Positions 6,887 through 14,831 of a stretch of 64,000 nucleotides of DNA are shown in pieces. Below the pieces are notes generated by a model, which had not been told where the DNA came from, searched no databases, and saw only the letters and a list, made by a program, of their open reading frames with translations. Source of the stretch: a bacterium 1xD42-67 (GTDB lineage: Bacteria > Bacillota > Clostridia > Oscillospirales > Oscillospiraceae); contig RAYO01000012.1 in assembly GCA_003612335.1 (NCBI GenBank), positions 62,001-126,000 of the forward strand. Reading direction: 5' to 3'. The first letter of the stretch is position 1. Each line of letters opens with the position of its first letter. The position numbers and the translations under genes were made by a program.

Positions 6887-7123
6887 TCAACCTCCGGTTT
6901 TTTCTTTATTCTCCTCCAGATCCTCAACGTCCCCAGGAGCCGCTCCGTCCCGCTCCATCTGGCTGTCTATCGCCCGGTTAATAAACCCGTTCACGCTCTC
7001 CCCGCGGGCCGCTGCGTGGGCCTGGACGGTGTCTTTTTTCCCTTTCGGCATGGTGAGGTTCACCCGGTCGTAGGCTTTGGCGATATATTTGTTGATACTG
7101 GTTGGGCTTGTCTTTCCACCCAT
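6887..7123 (-). CDS. Arc/ribbon-helix-helix protein A
   Basis: A 78-residue protein with a ribbon-helix-helix pattern: strand DRVNLTMPKGKKDTV, helix AHAAARGE, helix SVNGFINRAIDSQME, then an acidic tail. Such proteins are small repressors, antitoxins or relaxosome accessory factors. It is divergent from another RHH gene at 7498 across an AT-rich spacer with three GCATATWTGCG repeats, which could be its operator. A palindrome ACCGGAGG-TCAA-CCTCCGGT overlaps its stop codon and is followed by TTTTTT on the plus strand. No toxin partner is adjacent. Confidence 0.65.
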   Translation of the reverse strand: MGGKTSPTSINKYIAKAYDRVNLTMPKGKKDTVQAHAAARGESVNGFINRAIDSQMERDGAAPGDVEDLEENKEKTGG

Positions 7124-7440
7124 AGGACCACCACCTTTTGAGAATTTAGGCCTATTATATCACGCTCATGCCATATACGCAAATATGCAATATACACAAA
7201 GCATATATGCGCAATTTGTTAGATATTCCATCTTGCATATATGCGTATATATACTATAATAGAAACCACTCAGAGACACAATTAAGGACAAAAAAGAGCC
7301 GCCCCGGTGGTAGGAACTATGTTCATATTAAAAAAGTCTTTCTAAAAATGGAACATCATTTGACAAAGCACTTTAATTTTCGTATGTTAAAGACATGAGC
7401 CAAATAGCGCGACCTTTATGGACAAAAATAAAATTGACCC
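7124..7440. promoter_or_regulatory. AT-rich spacer with GCATATWTGCG repeats
   Basis: A non-coding spacer between two divergent RHH genes. GCATATATGCG occurs at 7201 and 7235 on the plus strand, and GCATATTTGCG is read from 7188 to 7178 on the minus strand. They look like operator or iteron-like repeats for an RHH protein. A promoter-like TTGACA-N17-TATGTT pair lies near 7369-7397 with no ORF directly behind it. Confidence 0.45.
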
Positions 7441-7469
7441 TTGACTTTTTGTCAAACAATAATTATAAT
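7441..7469 (+). promoter_or_regulatory. Promoter with embedded dyad upstream of RHH gene B
   Basis: TTGACT (7441-7446), 17 bp, TATAAT (7464-7469) is a near-consensus vegetative promoter 29 bp before the TTG start at 7498. The -35 box is the left arm of the dyad TTGAC-N5-GTCAA (7441-7455), a likely operator for autoregulation. Confidence 0.65.
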
Positions 7470-7497
7470 TTTTGTTGGACAGAAAGTGGGTGATGGT

Positions 7498-7671
7498 TTG
7501 AGTCCACGTACAGGTCGCCCAAAATCAGACAACCCAAAAGTGTTTGACGTCACCGCGCGCATTGACAAAGACACCATGGAGCGGCTTCAAGCATATTGTA
7601 AAAACTACAACAAAACCATAACTGATGTTGTACGTGAGGGTATTGAGCTGGTTTTGGAACAAAAAAAATAG
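7498..7671 (+). CDS. Ribbon-helix-helix protein B
   Basis: A 57-residue RHH protein. The core reads KVFDVTARIDKDTMERLQAYC (strand and helix 1), then NYNKTITDVVREGIELVLEQ (helix 2). The TTG at 7498 is preferred because it gives the typical (M)SPRTGRPKSDNP opening. An in-frame GTG at 7486 is possible. It is preceded by a strong promoter with an embedded dyad and followed by the structured leader of the antirepressor. It probably regulates this lysogeny region; no toxin partner is seen. Confidence 0.7.
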   Translation: MSPRTGRPKSDNPKVFDVTARIDKDTMERLQAYCKNYNKTITDVVREGIELVLEQKK

Positions 7672-7674
7672 ACG

Positions 7675-7800
7675 AGTAGCCGGGGAGACTTTGGCGAGAC
7701 GACCCGACTACTCACATCAACACCCAGGGGGTAGTTTGCCCTCTGAGGGCTGCATAGTCATTCTATCAGTCTCCTGGGTGAAAATCAAGGGGGAAATTTT
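7675..7800 (+). ncRNA. Structured leader upstream of the antirepressor, possibly c4-like RNA
   Basis: Two nested structures precede the antirepressor start. The first has arms GAGTAGCCGGG and CCCGACTACTC. The second is a long-range pairing of CACCCAGG (about 7720) with CCTGGGTG (about 7773), enclosing a GCCCTCTGAGGGC hairpin. Placement directly upstream of a phage antirepressor resembles c4 antisense RNAs, which silence ant translation. The assignment is by layout and pairing only; no covariance search was done. Confidence 0.4.
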
Positions 7801-8730
7801 ATGAATGAACCTGTAATTTTCAATAACCCAGAGTTTGGAGAAATCCGCATTGTAAGCATTTCTGGGGAGCCGTGGTTTGTCGGCAAAGATGTGGCCGATG
7901 CACTGGGATACAGCAATCCCCGTGACGCAATGTCTACCCATGTGGATGATGAAGATAAAGCTACCGTCGCGATTCACGACGGCAGCCAAAATCGAAATAT
8001 GACCATCATCAACGAATCGGGCATGTATAGCCTGATTTTCTCCAGCAAGCTGGAACGAGCCAAAGAGTTCAAACGCTGGGTCACCTCCGAGGTGCTGCCA
8101 TCCATCCGGAAGAACGGCGGATACATAGCGGGCCAGGAGGGCATGGCCCCGGAGGAGCTGCTGGCACAGGCGCTGTTGGTGGCTCAGCGGACATTGGAGG
8201 AACAGTCGGTAAAACTGTCGACACTGGAAGCGGAGAACCGGAAGCTGATGAATGAATTACACAGGGTCCCGCCTGTGGATACTTGGAGCCCGTTAGAATT
8301 TGAGCGTATGCTTGCCTGTGCTTTTGAACAAAAACACGAAGATTATATTACTGTTCTTTACCTGAGCCGCCGCCTTGGATTGACGTATACAGAATGCTTT
8401 GCCATTGAAACCGAAACGGCTAAAAAGGCATATACAGAAAAACTATTGACTATCCGTGGCCGTGGAGCCATTCCGTTGGACTGTCTTTCACGTCAGCGCC
8501 TTCGCCGCCACCTGACGCTGGATAACCCAGGCCGCCGACTGCTTATCCCGGACCGCCGCTGGATGTCTCAGACCGTTGATGCTTTTCAAGCGTTTCTGGA
8601 GCTGTACTGGCCCTATGCCCAAGAGAAAAACCGCTCCATATCTAATACAAATCCGACCTGTCGAAAAAGCTATATAGATGGTACGATAAAAAGGATTCCT
8701 GCTGTGCGGTCGAGAGGAGGAATGATTTAA
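7801..8730 (+). CDS. Phage antirepressor with BRO-N domain
   Basis: A 309-residue protein. Residues about 10-110 form a BRO-N/antirepressor domain (IRIVSISGEPWFVGKDVADALGYSNPRDAM...ESGMYSLIFSSKLERAKEFKRWVTSEVLPSIRKNGGY). A coiled-coil segment follows at about 125-160, then a distinct C-terminal region ending in basic residues. Antirepressors of this type inactivate CI-like repressors at induction, which fits a repressor (3430-3765) that lacks a cleavage domain. It lies behind a structured leader, and its TAA overlaps the integrase ATG by 1 nt, so both are probably co-transcribed. Confidence 0.82.
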   Translation: MNEPVIFNNPEFGEIRIVSISGEPWFVGKDVADALGYSNPRDAMSTHVDDEDKATVAIHDGSQNRNMTIINESGMYSLIFSSKLERAKEFKRWVTSEVLPSIRKNGGYIAGQEGMAPEELLAQALLVAQRTLEEQSVKLSTLEAENRKLMNELHRVPPVDTWSPLEFERMLACAFEQKHEDYITVLYLSRRLGLTYTECFAIETETAKKAYTEKLLTIRGRGAIPLDCLSRQRLRRHLTLDNPGRRLLIPDRRWMSQTVDAFQAFLELYWPYAQEKNRSISNTNPTCRKSYIDGTIKRIPAVRSRGGMI

Positions 8731-9932
8731 TGCCGCGCAGTACACAAAATAGCCAGAACGCTTCCGGAGGCGGCTCTATCCGGAAAAAAATCGTGAAGCG
8801 CAACGGAAAAGAATATTTATATTGGGAAGCCCGGTACACTTCGGGCTATGATCCTAAAACCGGAAAGCAGAAGCAGCACTCCATTACTGGCAAGACGCAG
8901 AAAGAGGTGGCCCAGAAACTGCGTCAGGTGACGTCTGATCTGGACCAAGGGGCCTACAAGGAACCCTGCAAGCTGACCCTTAGCGAATGGCTGGACATCT
9001 GGCTTGGGGATTACCTGATGGGGGTCAAGCCAAGGACGGCGGACTCTTACCGGGCCACGGTTGAGACACACCTGAAACCGGCCCTTGGCGGCGCCAAACT
9101 TGAGGAGTTGCCCACGCACATGATTCAACAGTTTTATAACAGCTTACAGCGGCAGCGCAAGGGCGCTCCAGCTCTTTCGCCTAAAACAATCCGCAATATA
9201 AACGGTGTACTCCACAAGGCGCTGCAACAGGCCGTTGAACTGGGCTATATCAACAAAAACCCGGCCACTGCTTGTAAGCTGCCCAGAGTTGAAAAGGCCG
9301 AAATCAAACCGCTTGATAACGATGCAATAGGCAGATTCTTGACTGTGATTCGAGGGCACAAATATGAATTTATTTACCTTGTTACCCTGTTCACTGGTAT
9401 GAGGGAAGGTGAAGTGCTTGGATTAACCTGGGATTGCGTCGACTTTGATAAAGGTGTTGTCAACATCAACAAGCAGCTCCAGAGGAACCGGGAGACTGGC
9501 CAGTATCAGCTGGTTTCACCTAAGAATGGTAAAGGCCGTCGTATCACCCCGGCCTCGACAGTGATGGATACGCTGAAAGCGCAGTACAGGCGTCAGGCAG
9601 AGTGGCGGCTGGCTATAGGTGCAGTATGGGAAGAAACCGGTCTTGTGTTTACGAACGAGCTTGGGCACAATCTCTCCCCGCAGACTGTATATCTTCACTT
9701 TAAGGAGCTGGCAAAGAAAGCTGGCTGCCCGGAAGCGCGTTTCCATGATTTACGCCATTCCTATGCAGTGGCCGCCCTCCAAAGTGGAGATGACATCAAG
9801 ACGGTGCAGGAAAATCTGGGGCATCACACCGCCGCCTTTACGCTGGATGTGTACGGCCATGTGACAGATCAGATGAAGCGAGCCAGTGCCGAGCGCATGG
9901 AACAGTTCATCCGGGGAGTTTCCGGGCTGTAA
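8730..9932 (+). CDS. int: Tyrosine integrase of the prophage-like element
   Basis: A 400-residue tyrosine recombinase of the Tn916/phage type. It has an N-terminal arm-binding domain (about residues 20-75), a SAM-like core-binding domain (80-185) and a catalytic domain (195-395). Catalytic residues visible are R225 (TGMREGE), H339 and R342 (HDLRH), H365 (LGHH) and Y375 (DVYGH). The start overlaps the antirepressor stop (TAATG). A strong terminator and then the tRNA-Leu-like ATGGTGC follow its end, so the element probably integrated at the tRNA-Leu 3' end now found at 19581. Confidence 0.92.
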   Translation: MPRSTQNSQNASGGGSIRKKIVKRNGKEYLYWEARYTSGYDPKTGKQKQHSITGKTQKEVAQKLRQVTSDLDQGAYKEPCKLTLSEWLDIWLGDYLMGVKPRTADSYRATVETHLKPALGGAKLEELPTHMIQQFYNSLQRQRKGAPALSPKTIRNINGVLHKALQQAVELGYINKNPATACKLPRVEKAEIKPLDNDAIGRFLTVIRGHKYEFIYLVTLFTGMREGEVLGLTWDCVDFDKGVVNINKQLQRNRETGQYQLVSPKNGKGRRITPASTVMDTLKAQYRRQAEWRLAIGAVWEETGLVFTNELGHNLSPQTVYLHFKELAKKAGCPEARFHDLRHSYAVAALQSGDDIKTVQENLGHHTAAFTLDVYGHVTDQMKRASAERMEQFIRGVSGL

Positions 9933-11490
9933 AGGGAAAATAAAGGGAAAACAGCCTGGCACAGACATGAAAAAACCCCGGAATCTCAGTGATTCCGGGG
10001 TTTTCCAATGGTGCAGTTAAGCAATCCATATCCGAACCAGATTTTTCCGCCGCAGGAGATGCTTTTAGGTCATCAAATGTAATCGTGTCCGTCCCTTCCT
10101 TGTAGTTGAAGGTTATCACCATTTTATCATCATACAGGAAAATCGCGTTGACGAATGTGTCAATCAGCATTTTTCTGTGGGACTCTTGCCGCACATCCAG
10201 CTTGCGTAAGCGATGCAGCCAAAAGGTCATAAATTCAGCGCTGATTTTCGGCTTTGCCAATTTCTCGCAGGCAATCTTTGTTTCCAGGTCCTCCTTCACC
10301 GCCTCCAGTTCCTCAAGCCGCCCCTTGGTGGACTTGGTGAGGATGCCTTGCTGAATGGCGTTGAGCAAATTCTGGATGCCCTGGTCTGCCTCTTTCAACT
10401 GCTGCTCGTATAGTGGCAGGTTTACATTCTCTTGCTCCTGTAATTCCATGAGCATAGCAACAATGGCTTTGATGGCATTATCATCCATCACCATCTTCAT
10501 GATTTCGCTGACTACCAAATCCTCAATCCAATCTTTCTTGACGGACTTCTTGTGGCAGTTTGTCCGCTTCTTTTTGACAGACACGCACTTGTAATAACGG
10601 TGGGTAGTTCCGGTGTGGCTGGTGCCGCTCTCGCCGCAGAGGTAGGCTCCACAGTATCCGCAGAACAGCTTCGTTGTCAGCAGATAATCTTCCTCCGCCT
10701 TATGTCGGGCCGGGGCTTTCTTGTTCTTCGCCAGTCGTTCCTGCACCCGGTCAAAGAGGTCTTGGGGAACGATGGAGGGGATACCGCCCGGCACAACGAT
10801 GTCCCGATAGGTGTACTCCCCGATGTAACGGCGGTTATGCAGGAGATGATGGATACTGTTGTAGGTTAAGGACTGACCTCTCGTGTTTTTCATACCGTGT
10901 TCATTTAGATAGTCACGGATTTCCTTCATGGTTGCACCCTCGGCGTACTGTTTGAACGCCTCCAGGACAAAGGGAGCGGTCAGCGGGTCGAGATGAAAAT
11001 ACTGCTCGCTGTCGATGGTGTAGCCAATGGGTAGCGTTCCACCGTTGTACTTGGATTTCAAGGCGTTCTCCGTCATGCCCCGGACTACCTTCTCGGAGAG
11101 ATCGGCGGAGTAATATTCGGCGTAGCCCTCCAAAACACTTTCCAGAATGATGCCCTCGGCCCCGTCCGAGATAACCTCAGTGGCAGACACCACCTTGACC
11201 CCGTTTTTCTTCAACGTGGCCTTATACCGGGCGCTGTCGTAGCGGTTCCGGGCAAACCTGTCCAGCTTCCAGACGATCACCATGTCAAAGAGCCGCTTGC
11301 CGCTGTCCTTTATCATATTCTGAAACTCTGGGCGGTTGTCCGTCTTGGCAGAGAAGGCTCGGTCGATATAGTGGCGAAGGATGGTGATGCCGTTCTTTTC
11401 AGCAAAGGCGGTACACTCCCGGATTTGACCCTCTATGCTCTCCTCACGCTGATTGTCGCTGGAGTATCGGGCATAAATCACGGCTTTCAT
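9907..11490 (-). CDS. Large serine recombinase (TndX/resolvase family)
   Basis: A 527-residue large serine recombinase. The resolvase domain is at about 1-150 (ARYSSDNQ with catalytic Ser10; VWKLDRFARNRYDS) and a recombinase domain at about 160-260. A zinc ribbon follows (CGYCG...C...C near 280-320), then a coiled coil (about 355-410) and a C-terminal domain. The family-like tail ends near KSGSDMDCL. The last ~35 residues are read from the reverse complement of the neighbouring integrase terminator and 3' coding end, so the C-terminus is chimeric. Its start overlaps the upstream gene by 4 nt. It probably excises and inserts the element at 10008-19586. Confidence 0.9.
   Translation of the reverse strand: MKAVIYARYSSDNQREESIEGQIRECTAFAEKNGITILRHYIDRAFSAKTDNRPEFQNMIKDSGKRLFDMVIVWKLDRFARNRYDSARYKATLKKNGVKVVSATEVISDGAEGIILESVLEGYAEYYSADLSEKVVRGMTENALKSKYNGGTLPIGYTIDSEQYFHLDPLTAPFVLEAFKQYAEGATMKEIRDYLNEHGMKNTRGQSLTYNSIHHLLHNRRYIGEYTYRDIVVPGGIPSIVPQDLFDRVQERLAKNKKAPARHKAEEDYLLTTKLFCGYCGAYLCGESGTSHTGTTHRYYKCVSVKKKRTNCHKKSVKKDWIEDLVVSEIMKMVMDDNAIKAIVAMLMELQEQENVNLPLYEQQLKEADQGIQNLLNAIQQGILTKSTKGRLEELEAVKEDLETKIACEKLAKPKISAEFMTFWLHRLRKLDVRQESHRKMLIDTFVNAIFLYDDKMVITFNYKEGTDTITFDDLKASPAAEKSGSDMDCLTAPLENPGITEIPGFFHVCARLFSLYFPFTARKLPG
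9972..10004. terminator. Bidirectional terminator after the integrase
   Basis: Stem AAAACCCCGGAATC and GATTCCGGGGTTTT with a 5-nt loop. On the plus strand it ends the antirepressor-integrase transcript. On the minus strand it lies inside the coding tail of the serine recombinase gene, before its stop at 9907. Confidence 0.85.
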
Positions 11491-11786
11491 TCAATCCCCC
11501 CTTCGCTGAACTTTAATTCTTTCAATCGCTTCATATCTTCTATGAGTTGGTTGAACGTTTCCTCGCCGTTGAGATAAACGTCATTGTAATAAATCGGTTT
11601 TCCAAACAGGATTTTTATCGCACGTTTCATTCGGCCCCATAACGTATTATAGTTATGGTCATACCTGGAGTCCTGGATCGAAATACCATAATCAATGCTG
11701 CCGTCTTCCCAGGCCGTCTTTTCAATCACGAACATACAGCATTTGCAGTCACAGGGCAGGGCAATCAGCTGACTTTTCTTTTTCAC
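11487..11786 (-). CDS. Unknown recombinase-operon protein
   Basis: A 99-residue protein with an N-terminal CDCKCC cysteine cluster (residues about 12-17), which could bind metal. A DGSIDYGISIQDSRYDHN segment and a basic helical middle (WGRMKRAIKILFG) follow. It is coupled by 4-nt overlaps both to the Xre gene upstream and to the recombinase downstream, so the three form one operon. No family name was recognised. A role in controlling recombinase activity is plausible from context only. Confidence 0.6.
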   Translation of the reverse strand: MKKKSQLIALPCDCKCCMFVIEKTAWEDGSIDYGISIQDSRYDHNYNTLWGRMKRAIKILFGKPIYYNDVYLNGEETFNQLIEDMKRLKELKFSEGGIE

Positions 11787-12157
11787 AGCCTGCCCTCCAT
11801 CATCTGGAACAGAGTTTCCTTCAACTTCTCATTCATGGGCGAGGCTGGGTCAAAACACATTTCAATGAACCGGCGCATTTCTTCTTTGTCAGGTGTGATA
11901 GTGGGGTTAAAGCTGTACGTTGTTCCCTGGGGTTTGTCCGTCCGGCAGAAAATATAATCCAGGGAAACATCGAAGAAATCCGCAAATCGCCGGAGATAGT
12001 CAAGCGGTGGTGGGCTCTGGTCGTTCTCATAACGGTTGACGCTGGACTGGGTGGCGTGAATGCGCTCAGCAAGCACTGCCTGAGAAATACCGATGCTTTC
12101 CCGAAGTTCTTTCATGCGTATTCCAATCTCCGGGGTTGGGCGTCTGGATTCTTTCAC
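11783..12157 (-). CDS. Xre-family repressor of the recombinase operon
   Basis: A 124-residue protein with a helix-turn-helix at about residues 13-70 (MKELRESIGISQAVLAERIHATQSSVNRYENDQSPPPLDYLRRFADFFDVSLDYIF) and a C-terminal helical tail. Translation starts at GTG behind AAAGGAGG. It is first in the operon with the small cysteine-rich gene and the recombinase, and so is likely an autoregulator that limits excision. The upstream DNA holds a cluster of hairpins (12265-12401). Confidence 0.8.
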   Translation of the reverse strand: MKESRRPTPEIGIRMKELRESIGISQAVLAERIHATQSSVNRYENDQSPPPLDYLRRFADFFDVSLDYIFCRTDKPQGTTYSFNPTITPDKEEMRRFIEMCFDPASPMNEKLKETLFQMMEGRL

Positions 12158-12264
12158 TGAACGGCCTCCTTTCTGCTCCCAGTATTATAACCCATAAGTC
12201 AAATCAATACAACCCAAAATTAAAATTATTTTTGATTTTTCTAAAAATGCCTGCCAACGAAAAA

Positions 12265-12401
12265 GCGTCCCGTCAGGGACGCGCAGCCAGCCCCGGCACG
12301 GGGCTGATTTGGGGTTTGGGGCTGGCCCCAACAAGCGGCAAGCAAGCGGGTTTCATGAAACCCGCATTGCTTGCCAATTTTGCATGTGTGGCCACACATG
12401 C
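12265..12401. repeat. Cluster of five inverted repeats
   Basis: Five hairpins in 137 bp: GCGTCCC/GGGACGC (12265-12282); CAGCCCCG/CGGGGCTG (12288-12306); TGGGG/CCCCA (12317-12330); a 19-bp stem with one bulged A centred on TTTCATGAAA (12337-12375); and the perfect 20-bp palindrome GCATGTGTGGCCACACATGC (12382-12401). No ORF is supported here. The DNA lies between the recombinase operon and the R-M operon and could be an oriT-like or regulatory site. Confidence 0.75.
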
Positions 12402-12441
12402 CCTGCTTGCCGGTTTTGATACTGTAAATAATTCTGGAAAG

Positions 12442-13221
12442 TTACCATTTCAAAATTGTAGTCGCCACACCGTTTTCCCAACTTCCTCGCGTACACTCAT
12501 AAAGCTGGATTGTAGGATTTACCCTCGCCAGCCACAGAACAGGATTGGCCTCTGAAAACGCAATTTGATTTTCTTTGTTTTGAATAGCCGAGTATGCGGC
12601 ACTCCCTATTGGAACATGAGTTAATGGCAGCAATCTTCGTCTGGCTGCGAGGGACTCATTCTTTCCGGTAATTACGAAACTACGGGTGCGAATGATAATA
12701 CAAGCATCCCTTGTAAACTCTAAAATGCGGCTGCCGCAAGCGTGTTTAGACACTACAAAATATCTGGCAAGGTGGTTGATTAGTGTATAGTCCAACGGCG
12801 CGCCGCTCATCATTGGGCGAAACTGACTGGCAGGCATCAGCAATTCCGTTGCAAAGCAGTTTGCGGCAATTTCCTGGGGCTTATGGGTATCTTTCATATC
12901 TTTTGGGGAACAGCGAAACCCCATCTCCTTGCTTTGCTGAAAATCGGGCTTATGCCGCAAAAAGTAGTGGCCTAACTCATGAGCAAGGGTGAAGTTCTGC
13001 CTCCCTATATTGGGGATGGCTGTATTCAGCAGGATTGCTCGTTTATCGCCCCGAAACAGTAAAGCGCCGCTGAAATCCATATCGTTAGGCAAAGAACGTC
13101 GCCCGATTTTGATTTTCTGTGATGCTGCTATTTCATCCAGGTGGAGGGCAGGGGTATCAAAAATGCCCATTTTTTCCAATACCCAGTTTGCCTTGACTTC
13201 TGGCGCAGGATCAAAGCTCAT
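12442..13221 (-). CDS. ImmA/IrrE-family metallopeptidase
   Basis: A 259-residue protein with the zinc-peptidase motif HELGH (residues 81-85) inside NFTLAHELGHYFLRH and downstream IAANCFATELLMP, which is typical of the ImmA/IrrE family. Members cleave phage or element repressors or DNA-damage regulators. It is the last gene of the hsdRMS operon, overlapping hsdS by 4 nt, rather than next to the Xre gene at 11783. No helix-turn-helix is fused to it. It might cleave that Xre repressor, or modulate the R-M system; both are inference. Confidence 0.82.
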   Translation of the reverse strand: MSFDPAPEVKANWVLEKMGIFDTPALHLDEIAASQKIKIGRRSLPNDMDFSGALLFRGDKRAILLNTAIPNIGRQNFTLAHELGHYFLRHKPDFQQSKEMGFRCSPKDMKDTHKPQEIAANCFATELLMPASQFRPMMSGAPLDYTLINHLARYFVVSKHACGSRILEFTRDACIIIRTRSFVITGKNESLAARRRLLPLTHVPIGSAAYSAIQNKENQIAFSEANPVLWLARVNPTIQLYECTRGSWENGVATTILKW

Positions 13222-14831
13222 TCTTCATCCTCCGCAAACAGATCATTAAAGGCCTGCATTGCCTCATTGGAAAGCTGTCCCACATCGCCACGGGCTACCA
13301 ATAAAGTTTCTTCTTCCTTTTGAGTGGCAGGGAATGGGATAATATTATTGTGACTGCTGGGTACTACAGGAATTGTGTATGCGACCTTCAATTCGTCACA
13401 AAGGGTCATCAACTCGTCCACTTTTGCAATAATGCATTGCTGTTCTTCTAATGGAGGAAGTGGAAACAACTGCTTTTTAACAACTTCGCCTGTTACAGCA
13501 ATAAATGTTGTTCCAGTTGCCTGTTCAATAAATGATCGTTCCATTGATTTTAAAAAATAGAATAGAAAATGGGGCTTCATGAAACAAAAAGTATTGAACC
13601 CACATAAACCTCTGCCTATACAAATATCCCTTTCTATGATATTAACTGCGCCAACGGGTGCCCGTACAGATAACAGAACGCTATTTGCAACAGCAATTTT
13701 AGTTGGCGCATTCGTTTTCTGAGTAGATAAGGCTAAGTATTTGTCTGTAAATAAAGTTTTGCCCTGATGGAATTCTATCCCATCTTTGCAAGCGGAAACA
13801 GAGTCGCCCTTTGGAGATTGTCCCATAATGACATTTGTTATCTCACCTAATCTGCACCACATCCACCCCTCCGGCAAGTCATAAGGAATTTCATCTTCCG
13901 AAATAGGCGGCAGCGGCTTCTCCTTTTTAAGCTTGCCCTCTTTGACAAGCTGGGCTTTTTCCTGCTGGATACGTTTCAGCAGTTCGGATGCAGGCTCGTC
14001 ATGGGGATTTGGCGGAACCAGCTTACCTTGTACGGCCGCCTGCAAAATTGCTTTTGGCAAATACTCGGTGAAGTGGGCCTCCAGTGCATCCAGCTTCTCT
14101 TCTTCAGCTTCCAGCTCATCACAAAGAGCAAATAATTCATCTACCTTAGAAATAATACGATGTTGTTCTTCAAGTGGCGGAAGAGGAACAGGTAATAGTG
14201 CAATTGTGTCCAATCGAAAACTATTCTTGATTCCATGCTGGTTTCCGTTATAAAACTTTTGAGCATAGTCAGACAAAAGCAAATAGGGGTAAAATTTATT
14301 TTTCTCGTATGTCACAAAGCGGATCATTGCTGTGTGCTGATTAATATATGCGGTTCCAAAATTATCAGGAATCAGACCAAGAGTACCAATTTCTCCGGTA
14401 ATTGAAAATAGTAAATCGCCAGCTTGTACTGAAGTTCGCATTCCTTCAATGTCTTTTGGTAATTTTACGTGTTGTATTTTATCAAGTCGAAGGTCAAATT
14501 TGCCTCTGGATAAGTTTCCCATACGAAGAAAAATATCACCTGTGGGTGCATAATATTTTGCCCAATCTCTTGACCCACTTGTAATAAGTTCTGTTAATTG
14601 ACCCAATCGCACCCAGCACCAGTTCTCCGGAATCTCGAACGGCATCTCATTCTCTGCAATCTCTGGCAAGGGGGGCATCTTTTTTATCTTTCTCTCTTTA
14701 ATCAAATGGGCTTTCTCTTTCTGGATTCTTCCCAATAACTCGCAAGCCGGTTCATCTTTAGGATTTTGAGGGACTAATTTCCCCTGCACCGCTGCCTGGA
14801 GGATAGACTGACGGAGTTCTGTTGCTTTCAT
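13218..14831 (-). CDS. hsdS: Type I restriction-modification specificity subunit
   Basis: A 537-residue HsdS that sets the DNA target of the R-M complex. Two target-recognition domains alternate with two conserved repeats. The N-terminal repeat (about 7-55: ILQAAVQGKLVPQNP...MPFEIPENWCWVRLGQ) is echoed near 265-315 (ILQAAVQGKLVPPNP...IPYDLPEGWMWCRLGE). Each recognition domain ends in PLPPLEEQ...I..KVDEL..LCDEL. Both domains appear intact. It overlaps hsdM and the ImmA-like gene by 4 nt each. The repeats differ clearly at DNA level, and no truncated hsdS copies lie nearby. Confidence 0.93.
   Translation of the reverse strand: MKATELRQSILQAAVQGKLVPQNPKDEPACELLGRIQKEKAHLIKERKIKKMPPLPEIAENEMPFEIPENWCWVRLGQLTELITSGSRDWAKYYAPTGDIFLRMGNLSRGKFDLRLDKIQHVKLPKDIEGMRTSVQAGDLLFSITGEIGTLGLIPDNFGTAYINQHTAMIRFVTYEKNKFYPYLLLSDYAQKFYNGNQHGIKNSFRLDTIALLPVPLPPLEEQHRIISKVDELFALCDELEAEEEKLDALEAHFTEYLPKAILQAAVQGKLVPPNPHDEPASELLKRIQQEKAQLVKEGKLKKEKPLPPISEDEIPYDLPEGWMWCRLGEITNVIMGQSPKGDSVSACKDGIEFHQGKTLFTDKYLALSTQKTNAPTKIAVANSVLLSVRAPVGAVNIIERDICIGRGLCGFNTFCFMKPHFLFYFLKSMERSFIEQATGTTFIAVTGEVVKKQLFPLPPLEEQQCIIAKVDELMTLCDELKVAYTIPVVPSSHNNIIPFPATQKEEETLLVARGDVGQLSNEAMQAFNDLFAEDEE

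Noticed and set aside
6881-6905. Terminator ACCGGAGG-TCAA-CCTCCGGT with TTTTTT on the plus strand
   Set aside because: No plus-strand gene lies upstream and the hairpin overlaps the stop of the minus-strand RHH gene, so a specific function could not be assigned.
13218-14831. Phase-variable hsdS by recombination between internal repeats
   Set aside because: The two conserved repeats differ clearly at DNA level, no silent hsdS fragments lie nearby, and the neighbouring recombinase belongs to the transposition type.
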